A program made the translations under genes and the position numbers. A DNA stretch of 64,000 nt from Modestobacter sp. VKM Ac-2985 (GTDB taxonomy: Bacteria; Actinomycetota; Actinomycetes; Mycobacteriales; Geodermatophilaceae): assembly GCF_026967925.1 (NCBI RefSeq), contig NZ_JAPVBI010000003.1:747070-811069 (forward strand), read 5' to 3'. The notes beneath the pieces were generated by a model. The model worked only from the letters and a program-made list of their open reading frames with translations, ran no database searches and was not told where the DNA came from. Below are positions 7,960 to 19,052 of this stretch, in pieces (positions within the stretch are counted from its first letter, which is position 1; every line of letters begins with the position of its first letter).

Positions 7960-8955
7960 CTAGGCAGCCAGGGCCTCGGCCCGCGGCGTCACCAGCTCCG
8001 GCGGCACCGCCTGGCGCCGGACCGCGCGGGAGGCCGCCGCGACCAGCCGCGGCACCAGCAGCCACACCGCCCCGGCGTAGACCGCCCCGAGCAGCGTGTC
8101 GACCACGTAGTGCTCCCCGGACCACACCAGCACGACCGGCATCGCCACCGCGTAGGCCGCCAGCGCCACCCGCTGCCACGACCGGGTGGCCACCGGCAGC
8201 AGCACCAGCGCGGTCAGGACGGCGAAGGCGGTGTGCAGCGAGGGCACCGCCGCCACCTGGTTGACCTGCCCCTGCCCGGAGGAGAGCAGCGCGCCGGCCT
8301 TGTCCAGCCCCAGCACGGCCCAGCCGGAGTTGCTCAGCCGGTCGACGTGCTCGATGACGCCGCCCTTCGCGGCCAGCCAGGGCGGCGCCGCCGGGTACAG
8401 CACGTAGGTGACCAGCCCGGCCGCCGACAGCCCCACCACCAACCGGGCGTAGCCGGCCCAGCGGGACCGGTCGCGCAGCCAGAGGACGCCGAGCACCACC
8501 GGAGTCACCACGAAGTGGCTGCCGTAGACCAGCGACGCGACCACCGTCCACCAGGCGGCGCCCCAGTGCTCCTGCAGCCAGACCGTGGGCAGCACGCCGC
8601 CGGCGAGCCACCGGTCGGCCGCCGCGAGCTCGCCGACGGCCACCGGCATGCCCAGCCCGTCGGCGAACCCGCGGCTGAGGTCGTACAGCAGCAGGACCCC
8701 GGCCAGCGGGAGCCAGTCGGCGAGCAGCCGGAGGAGCGCGGGCCACCCCCGGCCCAGGGACTGCACGGCCAGCACCGCGACCACCCAGCCCAGCAGCACC
8801 AGGCGGTCGGTCGGCAGGCCGGTGACGACGCAGGTGGCGAGGAAGGTGGCCAGCAGCCCACCGGTCCCCAGCAGACGGGCGCCGCGGTACCGGTCCGTCG
8901 GGACCGGCAGCTCGACTGCGGACGTCGTCGTCCCAGTGGTGTCCGCGAGGGTCAT
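7960..8955 (-). CDS. PAP2-superfamily membrane phosphatase (Aur1/Ipt1-like)
   Basis: 331-aa polytopic protein with roughly seven or eight hydrophobic segments. The phosphatase signature is spread over 'LYPAAPPW' (187-193), 'PSLHTAF' with His 241, and 'GEHYVVDTLLG' with His 282 and Asp 286, the arrangement of the inositolphosphotransferase Aur1/Ipt1 branch of PAP2. A lipid phosphate or phospho-headgroup transfer role at the membrane is likely; substrate unknown. ATG at 8955 has no Shine-Dalgarno but a TAGCGT box 8 nt upstream, suggesting a leaderless mRNA. It forms a pair with the sirtuin downstream. Confidence 0.85.
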   Translation of the reverse strand: MTLADTTGTTTSAVELPVPTDRYRGARLLGTGGLLATFLATCVVTGLPTDRLVLLGWVVAVLAVQSLGRGWPALLRLLADWLPLAGVLLLYDLSRGFADGLGMPVAVGELAAADRWLAGGVLPTVWLQEHWGAAWWTVVASLVYGSHFVVTPVVLGVLWLRDRSRWAGYARLVVGLSAAGLVTYVLYPAAPPWLAAKGGVIEHVDRLSNSGWAVLGLDKAGALLSSGQGQVNQVAAVPSLHTAFAVLTALVLLPVATRSWQRVALAAYAVAMPVVLVWSGEHYVVDTLLGAVYAGAVWLLVPRLVAAASRAVRRQAVPPELVTPRAEALAA

Positions 8956-8963
8956 GGCGCGGC

Positions 8964-8969
8964 ACGCTA
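8964..8969 (-). promoter_or_regulatory. Candidate leaderless -10 box of the PAP2 gene (TAGCGT)
   Basis: TAGCGT ends 8 nt before the ATG at 8955. This is the TANNNT-start arrangement of leaderless actinobacterial promoters. There is no ribosome-binding site in the gap. Confidence 0.5.
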
Positions 8970-9121
8970 GGTGACCCAGCGCACGCGTGGGGGCCGCCGG
9001 CGCACGGCACGCCGCGGGCCCGGGTCCCCCGGGACTGCGGGGACTGGCCGGACACCTGAGGTCGCCGGTGGTCCCCGCGCCGACCGCCGTCCGTCATGAG
9101 AGTGCTCACCGAGGGTGAGGG

Positions 9122-9133
9122 AAGGGTGGCCTT
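9122..9133. promoter_or_regulatory. AAGG-N4-CCTT dyad upstream of acnA
   Basis: Short inverted repeat 93 nt before the acnA start. Fifteen bases around it (GGGAAGGGTGGCCTT) recur exactly at 41336-41350, and a related dyad lies at 29919-29930 ahead of sufR. It could be a regulator site or a piece of a dispersed intergenic element. Confidence 0.3.
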
Positions 9134-9225
9134 GCTCCACATTCCCGGCCGGGTGCTGGGATGATCGGGGGTGGCACATCGAGGCGCAGGACGCGCGCAG
9201 GACCAGCGAGGGTGAGGCGCAAGCA

Positions 9226-12101
<2,876 letters not shown>

Positions 12102-12102
<1 letters not shown>

Positions 12103-12863
12103 TGGACCTGGGCCTGGGTGGTCGCGGGCTCCTGCTCACCGGCGCGAGCCGGGGGCTGGGGTTCGCGACCGCCCGGGCGCTGGTCGACGACGGGGCCCGG
12201 GTGCTGATCAGCTCCCGGTCCCCCGAGTCGGTCGACGCGGCCGTCGCCTCGCTCGGCGGGGCACCGGCGGCGTCCGGGCTGGCCGCCGACCTGGCCGACC
12301 CCTCGGCCGCCGAGGAGCTGGTCGGCGCGGCGGTCGACCGGCTGGGCCGGGTCGACGGCGCACTGATCTCCGTCGGCGGGCCGGCACCGGGGAGCGTGCT
12401 CGAGGTCCAGGGGGACGCCTGGCGGGCCGGGGTCGAGAGCGTGCTGCTCGGGCCGATCCGGCTGATCCGGGCGCTGGTGCCGCACCTGTCCCCAGACGCG
12501 GCCATCGGGCTGGTGCTCTCCACCTCGGCGCGCCAGCCGATCGGGCAGCTCGCGATCTCCAACGGCCTACGGCCCGGGCTGGCGATGACCGCCAAGGCGC
12601 TGGCCGACGAGCTCGGGCCGCGCGGCATCCGGGTGTTCGGGCTGCTGCCCGGCACGATCGCCACCGACCGGGTCACCGAGATCGAGGCGGCCTCCGGCGA
12701 CCCGGCCGCCGCCCGCACCCGCACCGAGGCGGCCATCCCGCTGCGCCGGGTCGGCCGCCCGGAGGAGTTCGGCGCGGTCGCCGCCTTCGCCCTCTCCCCC
12801 GCTGCCTCCTACGTCACCGGCACCATGCTGGCCGTCGACGGCGGCATCACCCGCGCACTGTGA
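12102..12863 (+). CDS. SDR-family oxidoreductase lacking the YxxxK catalytic pair
   Basis: 253-aa short-chain dehydrogenase/reductase. The nucleotide-binding 'TGASRGLG' is at 13-20 and the C-terminus ends in the usual 'SYVTGTMLAVDGG'. Where the active site Tyr-x-x-x-Lys should be, after 'STSARQPIGQ', the sequence reads 'LAISNGLRPG', so neither Tyr nor Lys is present. A Bacillus YvaG-like subgroup of SDRs shows the same SN.LR pattern (from memory). It may be a non-reductive binder or use different chemistry. Its ATG overlaps the acnA stop (TGATG), so it is co-translated with aconitase; the functional link is unknown. Confidence 0.85.
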
Positions 12864-12912
12864 CGCTCCCCCACTGGTCGCTGACGGTGGTCTCGATGCC
12901 CAGGAGGCAGCC

Positions 12913-13620
12913 ATGAACGACCACTCGCAGCCGGTGCTGGTCGCCTGTGCCCACGGCACCCGGAACCCCACCGGTCGGCGGTTGATCGGTCAGCTCGCGC
13001 TCGCCGCCCGCGCGCTGCGACCCGGGCTCACCACCACCGCCGCCTTCGTCGACGTGCAGCCGCCCACCGTCGTCGACGTCGTCCGCGGGCTGGGCGAGTC
13101 GGCCACCCCGGCCGTCGTCGTCCCGCTGCTGCTGTCCGGCGGCTACCACGTGCACGTCGACATCGCCGGTGCCGTCGCTGACCACCCGTCGGCGGTGGCC
13201 GCCCGGCCGCTGGGGCCCGACGCCCGGCTGGTGGGCGTGCTCACCGACCGGCTGGTCGCCGCCGGCGCGGACCGCGACGACCCAGCCACCGCGATCGTGC
13301 TCGCCGCCGCCGGGTCCAGCGACAAGCGCTCGGTGCAGGACGTCGAGGACACCGCCGCCCTGCTCCAGCGCGACTGGGCCGGCCCGGTCACCACCGGCTA
13401 CGGATCGGCCGCCCAGCCCCCCGTGCCCGACGCGGTCGCCGCCGCACGCGAGGCGGGCGCCCAGCGGGTCGTGGTCGCCGCCTACCTGCTCGCGCCCGGG
13501 CACTTCCACGACAAGCTCCAGGGAGCCGGCGCCGATTGCGTCACGGCGCCATTGCTGCCCGACGAGCGCATCGCCGCCGTCCTGCTCGACCGGTACGACG
13601 CGGCGCTCACCCTCGCCTGA
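12913..13620 (+). CDS. CbiX/SirB-type sirohydrochlorin chelatase
   Basis: 235-aa class II chelatase with two CbiX-like halves. Metal-binding His 14 is in 'CAHGTRNP', and 'GGYHVHVDI' gives further histidines around 76-79; the second half has 'APGHFHDKL'. The family inserts Fe2+ or Co2+ into sirohydrochlorin for siroheme or cobalamin. No other tetrapyrrole gene is beside it, so the pathway cannot be chosen. AGGAGG lies 6 nt before the ATG. It is downstream of the acnA-SDR pair in the same direction with a 49-nt gap. Confidence 0.85.
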   Translation: MNDHSQPVLVACAHGTRNPTGRRLIGQLALAARALRPGLTTTAAFVDVQPPTVVDVVRGLGESATPAVVVPLLLSGGYHVHVDIAGAVADHPSAVAARPLGPDARLVGVLTDRLVAAGADRDDPATAIVLAAAGSSDKRSVQDVEDTAALLQRDWAGPVTTGYGSAAQPPVPDAVAAAREAGAQRVVVAAYLLAPGHFHDKLQGAGADCVTAPLLPDERIAAVLLDRYDAALTLA

Positions 13621-13627
13621 CCCGGCG

Positions 13628-14005
13628 TCACCGCAGGGCGAGCACCAGGCAGACGACGGCCAGCGCCAGCGCCACCGGCGTCATGACGAGGCGCTCCGGC
13701 CGGCTGCGCGAGACGGCGTTCATCAGCACCCCGACGGCGAAGTACGCCGTCAGCACCCAGATCGCCACGTCGGCCACGCTGCGCGGCAGGACGTCCAGCG
13801 CCCCGGCCACCTGCAGCAGCAGCACGGCGACCAACCCGTAGACCACGATCGACACCGCGCTGCCGATCCGGAGACCCGTCGGCAGGACCTCGTGCTGGCC
13901 GCCCCAGGCGAACCGGCCCAGCGGCGCGCCGGCGATCAGCGACACCTGGAAGACGGCGAGGCCGCCGAGCAACGCGACGCCCACGACGGCAGCGACCATG
14001 ATCAC
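13628..14005 (-). CDS. Small four-helix membrane protein of unknown function
   Basis: 125-aa hydrophobic protein with about four membrane segments ('VVGVALLGGLAVFQVSLIAG', 'IVVYGLVAVLLLQVAGAL', 'VAIWVLTAYFAVGVLMNAV', 'PVALALAVVCLVLAL'). I do not recognise the family. GTG at 14005 is chosen over ATG at 13999 because TAGCGT lies exactly 7 nt before it, the leaderless arrangement; no Shine-Dalgarno precedes either. The gene converges on the chelatase gene with 7 nt between stops. Confidence 0.7.
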   Translation of the reverse strand: MIMVAAVVGVALLGGLAVFQVSLIAGAPLGRFAWGGQHEVLPTGLRIGSAVSIVVYGLVAVLLLQVAGALDVLPRSVADVAIWVLTAYFAVGVLMNAVSRSRPERLVMTPVALALAVVCLVLALR

Positions 14006-14012
14006 CCGGCAC

Positions 14013-14018
14013 ACGCTA
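14013..14018 (-). promoter_or_regulatory. Candidate leaderless -10 box (TAGCGT)
   Basis: TAGCGT on the minus strand with a 7-nt gap to the GTG at 14005; it fixes the preferred start of the small membrane protein. Confidence 0.5.
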
Positions 14019-14084
14019 CCGACCCGAGATGATCTCCCGCGGCTCTGTCCACCCCGCAGGGGCCGACGTCGCGATGGTGGCCCC

Positions 14085-14909
14085 TCAGGGCCCGGTGGCG
14101 ACCGGGCGCTCGGGGTCGTTCGACCACTGCGACCACGAGCCAGGCCACAGGGCGGCCTCGATGCCGACCTCGGCGAGCGCGGCCACCTGGTGGGCCGCGG
14201 TGACGCCTGAGCCGCAGTAGACGCCCACCGTCGCCCCCGGCCGGACGCCGAGCGCGGCGAACCGGTCAGCCAGTACAGCCGCTGTAGCGAAGGTGCCGTC
14301 GGGGTCGAGGTTCTCCGTGGTGGGTGCGCTGACCGCCCCGGGCACGTGGCCGGCCCGCGGGTCGACCGGCTCGACCTCACCGCGGTAACGCTCGCCGGCC
14401 CGCGCGTCGAGCAGCACCCCATCGGCCGCGGGGAGGGCGGCCGCCTCGTCCGCGGTCAGCACGGGCATCCCGCCGCCGGTCAGCACCACGTCGCCGGGAT
14501 CGCGGACGACGTCGCCGCGCTCCAGCTCGCCCCCGATCGCCGTCCAGGCGGTGAGCCCACCGTCGAGGATCGTGACCTCGGCCAGCCCACCCCAGCGGAG
14601 CAGCCACCAGGCCCGGGCCGCCGCCAGGCCACCGGTCGCGTCGTAGACGACGACCTGCGAGCCGGTGGAGATCCCCCACCGCCGGGCGGCTGCTTGCAGT
14701 GCCTGTACCGACGGGAGCGGGTGGCGTCCGGCCGCCGGTGAGGCACCCTCGGCGAGCTCCGTCGGCAGGTCGACGAAGACGGCGCCCGGCAGGTGGCCGG
14801 CCAGGTACCGGTCCCGGCCGTCGGACCTCCCGAGCGCCCAGCGGACGTCGAGCAGGACGACGTCCGCGGCGCGGCCGAGCAGCTGCGCCGCCGGGGTCAG
14901 CACCGTCAC
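14085..14909 (-). CDS. sseA: Thiosulfate/3-mercaptopyruvate sulfurtransferase
   Basis: 274-aa tandem-rhodanese protein. The second domain has the active loop 'YCGSGVTA' with Cys 232, the CGSGVTA form associated with mercaptopyruvate-type sulfurtransferases, and the first, inactive domain has 'LLDVRWALG' and 'GHLPGAVFVDL'. It moves sulfane sulfur to a thiol acceptor or cyanide. GTG at 14909 overlaps the stop of the NTF2-like gene as GTGA, so the two are translationally coupled and the much longer open frame upstream is not used. The cellular acceptor is unknown. Confidence 0.9.
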   Translation of the reverse strand: MTVLTPAAQLLGRAADVVLLDVRWALGRSDGRDRYLAGHLPGAVFVDLPTELAEGASPAAGRHPLPSVQALQAAARRWGISTGSQVVVYDATGGLAAARAWWLLRWGGLAEVTILDGGLTAWTAIGGELERGDVVRDPGDVVLTGGGMPVLTADEAAALPAADGVLLDARAGERYRGEVEPVDPRAGHVPGAVSAPTTENLDPDGTFATAAVLADRFAALGVRPGATVGVYCGSGVTAAHQVAALAEVGIEAALWPGSWSQWSNDPERPVATGP

Positions 14910-15373
14910 CGCGCGACCTCGTGCCGCGCTGCCTCCAGTTCCGCGGTGAGCGCGGTGAGCGCGTCGGCCCGGCCGCCGTAGCGGGCCGGGGTGCTCTGCA
15001 GCAGGGCGATCTTCCACCGCCCCGCCTCCTCGACCGCGGTGAGCGCGTGGACCATGTGCAGCGCCGGGTCGACGGCGTCCTTCCCGGGCGGCACCATCCC
15101 GGCCACCGCGTGCAGCACCACGACGCGGTCGGTCAGCTTGCGCACCGACCGCACGACGCCGACGAAGGTGGGGGTGGCGTGCTCGGTGAACATCCGCCGC
15201 ATGTCGGCGGCGATGCTGAGCCGGCCGCTGCGCAGGGTGCCGTCGAGGTCGATGACCTCGCCGTCGTCGGCGAAGACCGAGGACACCGTGACGCCGCTGC
15301 GCTGGTTCCATCCCGCCAGGTACCGCGCGTACAGCGCCCGGATCTGGGTGTCCTGCGGATGACCTGCGCTCAA
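14906..15373 (-). CDS. SgcJ/EcaC-type NTF2-like (SnoaL-like) protein
   Basis: 155-aa protein with the cone-shaped NTF2-like fold signature: an N-terminal helix 'IRALYARYLAGWNQRSG', then 'VFADDGEVIDLDGT', and late strands 'VVVLHAVAGM' and 'RWKIALLQSTPAR'. It resembles SgcJ/EcaC oxidoreductase-like proteins, whose catalytic function is poorly defined. The start is TTG at 15373 with AGGAG 8 nt upstream. It is coupled to the sulfurtransferase through a GTGA overlap. Role unknown; a ligand-binding pocket is likely. Confidence 0.8.
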   Translation of the reverse strand: MSAGHPQDTQIRALYARYLAGWNQRSGVTVSSVFADDGEVIDLDGTLRSGRLSIAADMRRMFTEHATPTFVGVVRSVRKLTDRVVVLHAVAGMVPPGKDAVDPALHMVHALTAVEEAGRWKIALLQSTPARYGGRADALTALTAELEAARHEVAR

Positions 15374-15488
15374 GGGAGTGCTCCTGCGGGTGGTACGAGT
15401 GGGTCAGGAGTGACCGTAGTGTGCCTGCCCCGCCGGGGCCGACCCCGTGCCCTCGACCCGCGGTCCGGCCTGGGTCCGGAAGTGCCGC

Positions 15489-15764
15489 TCAGAAGGAGGC
15501 GAGGGGCTCGGCGACGAACCCGCCGTCCCGCTGCGACACGTGCCAGACCCGGACGTCCTTGCCGCCGATCTCGTCCTTCTCGTGGAACCGGACCCGCTCG
15601 TCGAGCGGCACGCCGTGGCCCCGGACCAGCAGCGGCCCGCCGCTGTCGACGGTGAACTCGGCGTCCCCGAGGAAGAGCTCCAGGGACGAGACGTCGCCGG
15701 CCGGCGGCACGGTCACCGGACACGGCCGGCCGGAGGCGACGGAGGGCGGCGGCTGGATGGTCAT
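15489..15764 (-). CDS. Small conserved hypothetical protein
   Basis: 91-aa protein starting at ATG 15764 with GGGAGG 6 nt upstream. The sequence ('SSLELFLGDAEFTVDSGG', 'VRFHEKDEIGGKDVRVWHV') looks like a compact beta-rich fold with no signal peptide or membrane segment. I do not recognise a family. It lies 131 nt downstream of the ABC exporter gene in the same direction, so it could be read with it; nothing else indicates its role. Confidence 0.65.
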   Translation of the reverse strand: MTIQPPPSVASGRPCPVTVPPAGDVSSLELFLGDAEFTVDSGGPLLVRGHGVPLDERVRFHEKDEIGGKDVRVWHVSQRDGGFVAEPLASF

Positions 15765-15895
15765 GGTGTGCCTCCCACGGTTTGGGTGACGGGCGCCGTC
15801 GGGGGCAACGTGCCACGGGCACGACCTGCACGCAGTCCGCACCGTCGCGCACCGGCACGGCGACCACGGTGGGTGTCCTGCACCGGACGCACCGC

Positions 15896-17791
15896 TCACC
15901 CCACCTGGACGGTCCGGTCCTCTCCGGCCGGCGCGAACTGGGTGCGGTAGAGGTCCGCGTAGTGGCCACCGGCGGCGAGCAGCTCGTCGTGGGTGCCGCG
16001 CTCGACGATCCGGCCGTCGTCGACCACCAGGATCTGGTCGGCGCCGCGGATGGTGGACAGCCGGTGCGCGATCACCAGGGAGGTGCGCCCGGCCAGCGCC
16101 GCGTCCAGCGCGTGCTGCACCGCCACCTCCGACTCGCTGTCCAGGTGCGCGGTCGCCTCGTCGAGGATCACGATGCCCGGGGCCTTCAGCAGCACCCGCG
16201 CGATCGCCAGCCGCTGCTTCTCCCCGCCGGACATCCGGTGGCCGCGGTCGCCGACCACGGTGTCCAGCCCGTCGGGCAGGGAGTGCACCAGGGCCGCGAT
16301 CCGGGCGCCGGTGAGCGCCGACCACAGCTCGTCCTCGGTGGCGTCGGGCTTCGCATAGCGGAGGTTGGCCCGGATGGTGTCGTGGAACAGGTGGGCGTCC
16401 TGGCTCACCACGCCGATCGCATCGCGCAGCGAGGCGGTGGTGGCCTGCCGGACGTCGACCCCGCCGACCCGCACGGAACCCTCGGTGACGTCGTAGAGGC
16501 GGGACACCAGGGCCGCCATCGTCGACTTGCCCGCACCGGACGTGCCGACCAGGGCGACCAGCTGGCCCGGTTCGGCCCGGAAGGAGACGTCGTGCAGCAC
16601 CTCGGCCGGCTGTCCGTGCTCGGGGACGGCGACGTCCTCCAGGGACGCCAGCGACACCTCCGCCGCCGACGGGTAGCGGAAGGAGACCGCTTCGAACTCC
16701 AGGGACCGGTCGTCGTCCGGGATCGGCACCGCGTCGGGGGCCTCGGCGATCATCGGGGCCAGGTCGAGCACCTCGAACACCCGGTCGAAGCTGACCAGCG
16801 CGCTCATCACGTCGACGCGGACGTTGGCCAGCGCCGTCAGCGGCCCGTAGAGCCGGGCCAGCAGCAGCGCCAGGGCGACGACGTCACCGGCGGACAGCTG
16901 CCCGGTGAACGCCAGCCAGCCGCCGAGCCCGTAGACCAGGGCGGTGGCCAGCGCGGCGACCAGGGTCAGTGCGGTGAAGAAGGTGCGGCCGTACATCGCC
17001 GAGAGCACGCCGATGTCGCGCACCCGGGACGCCCGGCCGCGGAAGGAGTCCGCCTCGGCCTCGGGCCGGCCGAACAGCTTGACCAGCAGCGCCCCGGCGA
17101 CGTTGAACCGTTCGGTCATCGTCGCGTTCATCGAGGCGTTGAGCCCGTAGGACTCCCGGGTGATCGTCTGCAGCTTCTTGCCGATCCGCTGGGCCGGCAC
17201 CACGAACAGCGGCACCATCACGATCGACAGCAGGGTGATCCGCCAGGAGAGGGTCAGCATGACCCCGGCGGTCAGCACCAGCGCGATCACGTTGGAGACC
17301 ACCCCGGACAGCGTGGAGGTGAAGGCCCGCTGCGCGCCGATGACGTCGTTGTTCAGCCGGCTGACCAGCGCACCGGTCTGGGTGCGGGTGAAGAAGGCGA
17401 CCGGCATCCGCTGCACGTGCTCGAAGACCCGGGTGCGCAGGTCGTAGATGACGCCCTCGCCGATCCGGGCGGAGTACCAGCGTTGGACCAGCGAGCTGGC
17501 AGCGTCGAGCACGGCCAGCCCGGCGATGAACAGCGCGATCCGGACGATGTCGCCGGCGGTGCCGGTCAGGTTGGCGATCCGGTTGACGATGTCGCCGGCC
17601 AGCAGCGGGGTGACCACCCCGATCACCGCGGAGAAGACGACCAGCGCCAGGAAGCCGATCAGCTCCCGCCGGTAGGGCCCGGCGATGCCCAGGATCCGGC
17701 GCACCGTGCCCTTGGGGACGCCGCGGGACGTGACCGACCGGTCGGTGCTGAACGACCGCATCGCGGCCATGGACGTCATCGGTGAGCTCAC
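15896..17791 (-). CDS. ABC exporter, fused permease and ATPase
   Basis: 631-aa half-transporter. Six membrane helices in the first ~340 residues (from 'ELIGFLALVVFSAVIGVVTPLLAG' on) form a type-1 exporter domain. The ATPase follows with Walker A 'GTSGAGKST', signature 'MSGGEKQRLAIAR', Walker B 'GIVILDEAT' and switch His in 'VIAHRLST'. It most likely works as a homodimer exporting a lipid, peptide or drug; substrate unknown. The GTG start at 17791 follows an AGGGGG element. The ATP site looks complete. Confidence 0.92.
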   Translation of the reverse strand: MSSPMTSMAAMRSFSTDRSVTSRGVPKGTVRRILGIAGPYRRELIGFLALVVFSAVIGVVTPLLAGDIVNRIANLTGTAGDIVRIALFIAGLAVLDAASSLVQRWYSARIGEGVIYDLRTRVFEHVQRMPVAFFTRTQTGALVSRLNNDVIGAQRAFTSTLSGVVSNVIALVLTAGVMLTLSWRITLLSIVMVPLFVVPAQRIGKKLQTITRESYGLNASMNATMTERFNVAGALLVKLFGRPEAEADSFRGRASRVRDIGVLSAMYGRTFFTALTLVAALATALVYGLGGWLAFTGQLSAGDVVALALLLARLYGPLTALANVRVDVMSALVSFDRVFEVLDLAPMIAEAPDAVPIPDDDRSLEFEAVSFRYPSAAEVSLASLEDVAVPEHGQPAEVLHDVSFRAEPGQLVALVGTSGAGKSTMAALVSRLYDVTEGSVRVGGVDVRQATTASLRDAIGVVSQDAHLFHDTIRANLRYAKPDATEDELWSALTGARIAALVHSLPDGLDTVVGDRGHRMSGGEKQRLAIARVLLKAPGIVILDEATAHLDSESEVAVQHALDAALAGRTSLVIAHRLSTIRGADQILVVDDGRIVERGTHDELLAAGGHYADLYRTQFAPAGEDRTVQVG

Positions 17792-17864
17792 GACACGCCC
17801 CCTGCTGCTGGATCTGGCTGACCACCGGGCCGAACAGCGGCGGCGGTCGTCCTGTTCCGCCCGG

Positions 17865-18638
17865 TCAGTCCCGTCCGGCCAGCGTGCGCAACCGGCGCAC
17901 CTGGGCGGCCCGCTCGGCGGCGTCCTGCTCCTCGGGGCCGTTGCGGACGGCCGAGCGGACCAGCGCCAGCGTCTCGCGAGCAGCGCCCACGTCCGGCCCG
18001 AGCAGGGCAGCGGTCAGGTCGGCGACCGCGGCGTCGAGCTCGGCGGTCGGGACGGCGACGTTGGCCAGCCCGGAGGTCACGGCCTCGGCGGCACCGACCG
18101 CCCGGCCGGTCAGGCAGATCTCCAGGGCGCGGCTGTAGCCGACCAGCTCGACCAGCGTGCTGGTGCCGGTGAGGTCGGGCACCAGCCCGAGGCCCGCCTC
18201 GGGCAGCCGCAGCTGGGCGTCCTCGGCGAACACCCGCAGGTCACAGGCGAGCGCCAGCTGCGCGCCGGCGCCGATCGCGTGCCCCTGCACCGCCGCCACC
18301 GAGACGACGCCGGGCGAACGCAGCCAGCGGAACGCCGCCTGGTAGCCCCGGATCCGCTCCTGGGCCGCCTCGGTGGGCAGGGAGCCCAGCTCGGCCAGCC
18401 CGCCGGGCACGCCGGGGTCGCTGCTGAAGAGCGTGCGGTCCAGGCCGGCGGAGAACGCCCGGCCGGCGCCGCGGACGACGACCACGCGCACGTCGTCGTC
18501 CAGGGACTCCCCGACCGCCCGCAGCGCCGCCCAGGTCGCCGGGGTCTGCGCGTTGAGCTGGTCGGCCCGATCGAGGATCACGGTGAGGACGGCTCCCTCG
18601 CGCGCCGTCCTCACCCAGCCGCCGGGTTCACCGCTCAC
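17865..18638 (-). CDS. Enoyl-CoA hydratase/isomerase family protein
   Basis: 257-aa crotonase-fold protein. Visible are 'DRADQLNAQT', the first oxyanion-hole segment 'GAGRAFSAGLD', the second 'QGHAIGAGAQLALACDLRV' and 'RLPEAGLGLVPDLTGT' with the acidic residue position of hydratases. It probably hydrates an enoyl-CoA in fatty-acid or related catabolism. The GTG start overlaps the stop of the upstream HTH gene (GTGA). An echA-ABC-F neighbourhood is also seen near acn in M. tuberculosis (echA12, Rv1473; recalled), so the position is conserved though the reaction is not established. Confidence 0.9.
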   Translation of the reverse strand: MSGEPGGWVRTAREGAVLTVILDRADQLNAQTPATWAALRAVGESLDDDVRVVVVRGAGRAFSAGLDRTLFSSDPGVPGGLAELGSLPTEAAQERIRGYQAAFRWLRSPGVVSVAAVQGHAIGAGAQLALACDLRVFAEDAQLRLPEAGLGLVPDLTGTSTLVELVGYSRALEICLTGRAVGAAEAVTSGLANVAVPTAELDAAVADLTAALLGPDVGAARETLALVRSAVRNGPEEQDAAERAAQVRRLRTLAGRD

Positions 18639-18865
18639 GCAGACTTCTTGGCGTTCCGGTTCGCCCCACCCCGACCCCGGAGGGTGGCGCCCGACTCCGA
18701 CAGCAGACGGTGCACGAAGCCGTACGAGCGGTTGGTGGACGTCGCCAGCGAGCGGATGCTCTCGCCGCTGTCGTACCGCTCCCGGAGCTCACCGGCCAGC
18801 GACGTCCGATCGTCTCCGGTGATCCTCTTGCCCTTGCTCAGGTCCGCAGTGCTCGAGTCGGCCAT
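18635..18865 (-). CDS. Small helix-turn-helix protein
   Basis: 76-aa basic protein. A helix-turn-helix is formed by 'LRERYDSGESIRSLATSTNRSYGFVHRLLSESG', followed by a basic tail rich in Arg, Gly and Lys ('RGRGGANRNAKKSA'). This is a short HTH family conserved across actinobacteria; DNA binding is expected but targets are unknown. ATG at 18865 follows GGAGGGG by a few bases. It is coupled to the enoyl-CoA hydratase by a four-base overlap, so it might regulate its own operon, which is an inference. Confidence 0.8.
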   Translation of the reverse strand: MADSSTADLSKGKRITGDDRTSLAGELRERYDSGESIRSLATSTNRSYGFVHRLLSESGATLRGRGGANRNAKKSA

Positions 18866-19052
18866 GACTCCCCTCCGTGTCAGGGGCGCTGCCGGCTCAC
18901 GCCGGCACCACCCGCTGATCCCCCGGCGCCGCTGTCCCGGTGACCTCGGCGTCCCAGAGGCCATGATCACCCAGGCGCGGAGGGTCGGCCACCGCAACAA
19001 GAACGCACACCGCCGAACCCGGAGGTCAGCGCAGAGCGACCCGGTGCAGCCG

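Noticed and set aside
9115-9225. Start of aconitase at 9115
   Set aside because: The added 37 residues do not resemble aconitase and the region carries the intergenic dyad. GTG 9226 has a good ribosome-binding site.
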